Source: Hexactinellida sp. DTS-2022
Lineage: Eukaryota; Porifera; Hexactinellida
Reading direction: 5' to 3'
Assembly: GCA_028753945.1 (NCBI GenBank)
Contig: JAPNXP010000001.1
Span: 10,220,501 to 10,284,500, forward strand
Length of the DNA stretch: 64,000 nucleotides
Of the stretch, positions 63,902 to 64,000 are shown in pieces. Position 1 is the first letter of the stretch; every line of letters starts with the position of its first letter. A model generated the notes under the pieces. It had not been told where the DNA came from. It ran no database searches and saw nothing but the letters and a program-made list of their open reading frames with translations. The translations under genes were made by a program, and so were the position numbers.

Positions 63902-64000
63902 GGGTCCCCAAACTGCGGCCCGCAATAGCAAAATATGCGGCCCGCCAAAGAATATTGTGAAAAGCAAACAGGCTTAGATCGCCAAATGAAATTACATATA
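63902..64000. mobile_element. hAT-like element, cut by the window edge
   Basis: Starts CAGGGGTCCCCAAACTGCGG followed by 'cccgc..gcggcccgcc', the classic hAT (Charlie/MER-like) terminus. The right end lies outside the window. Confidence 0.6.

Noticed and set aside
1-64000. tRNA, rRNA or selenocysteine elements
   Set aside because: I looked for cloverleaf-like box patterns and rRNA-like stretches and saw none that I could support by eye.

Overview
The window is animal nuclear DNA. Genes with metazoan-type domains (SLC6 transporter, PRORP, TANGO6, DRAM, A1CF/RBM47-like, hnRNP H, PIERCE) are compact and GC-richer, with introns as short as 53-67 bp. They sit in AT-rich DNA packed with DNA-transposon debris. 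An early-branching invertebrate such as a sponge fits best, but this is inference: the window holds no rRNA or other phylogenetic marker.

Layout. 1-8.9 kb: MITEs, then a decayed Ty3/gypsy retrotransposon whose pol 3' end carries a 5.8-kb array of about 214 identical-length 27-bp repeats. 9.0-11 kb: an intact, intronless SLC6 transporter. 11-24.4 kb: interspersed repeats and four coiled-coil/NHL genes or gene fragments. 24.9-33.3 kb: PRORP, TANGO6 (four exons, assembled here) and a DRAM-family membrane protein, all on the minus strand. 33.4-36.5 kb: repeats. 36.9-44 kb: a two-exon A1CF/RBM47-like RNA-binding protein (+), an unrecognised 213-aa protein (-) and a seven-exon hnRNP H/F gene (-). 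44.5-49.4 kb: a 5'-truncated NHL gene and a P/THAP9-like transposon with terminal repeats and a target duplication. 50-53.3 kb: more transposons and a broken coiled-coil ORF. 53.4-54.7 kb: a frameshifted NHL gene. 56.6-60.8 kb: a PIERCE-like ciliary gene beside nested hAT-like elements and a MULE with a 9-bp target duplication. 61-62.3 kb: the only full-length intact coiled-coil/NHL gene. The last 1.7 kb is repeats.

Two things stand out. First, there is a dispersed family of intronless genes encoding a coiled coil plus a predicted six-bladed NHL propeller, with no RING or B-box visible. It has seven members or fragments at different stages of decay, so it looks like a fast-turnover, lineage-specific expansion. 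Second, transposons are nested in layers that can be read directly from their target-site duplications: hAT in MULE, hAT in pogo, and a giant minisatellite in gypsy pol. The housekeeping genes are independent of one another; no operon-like linkage is seen.
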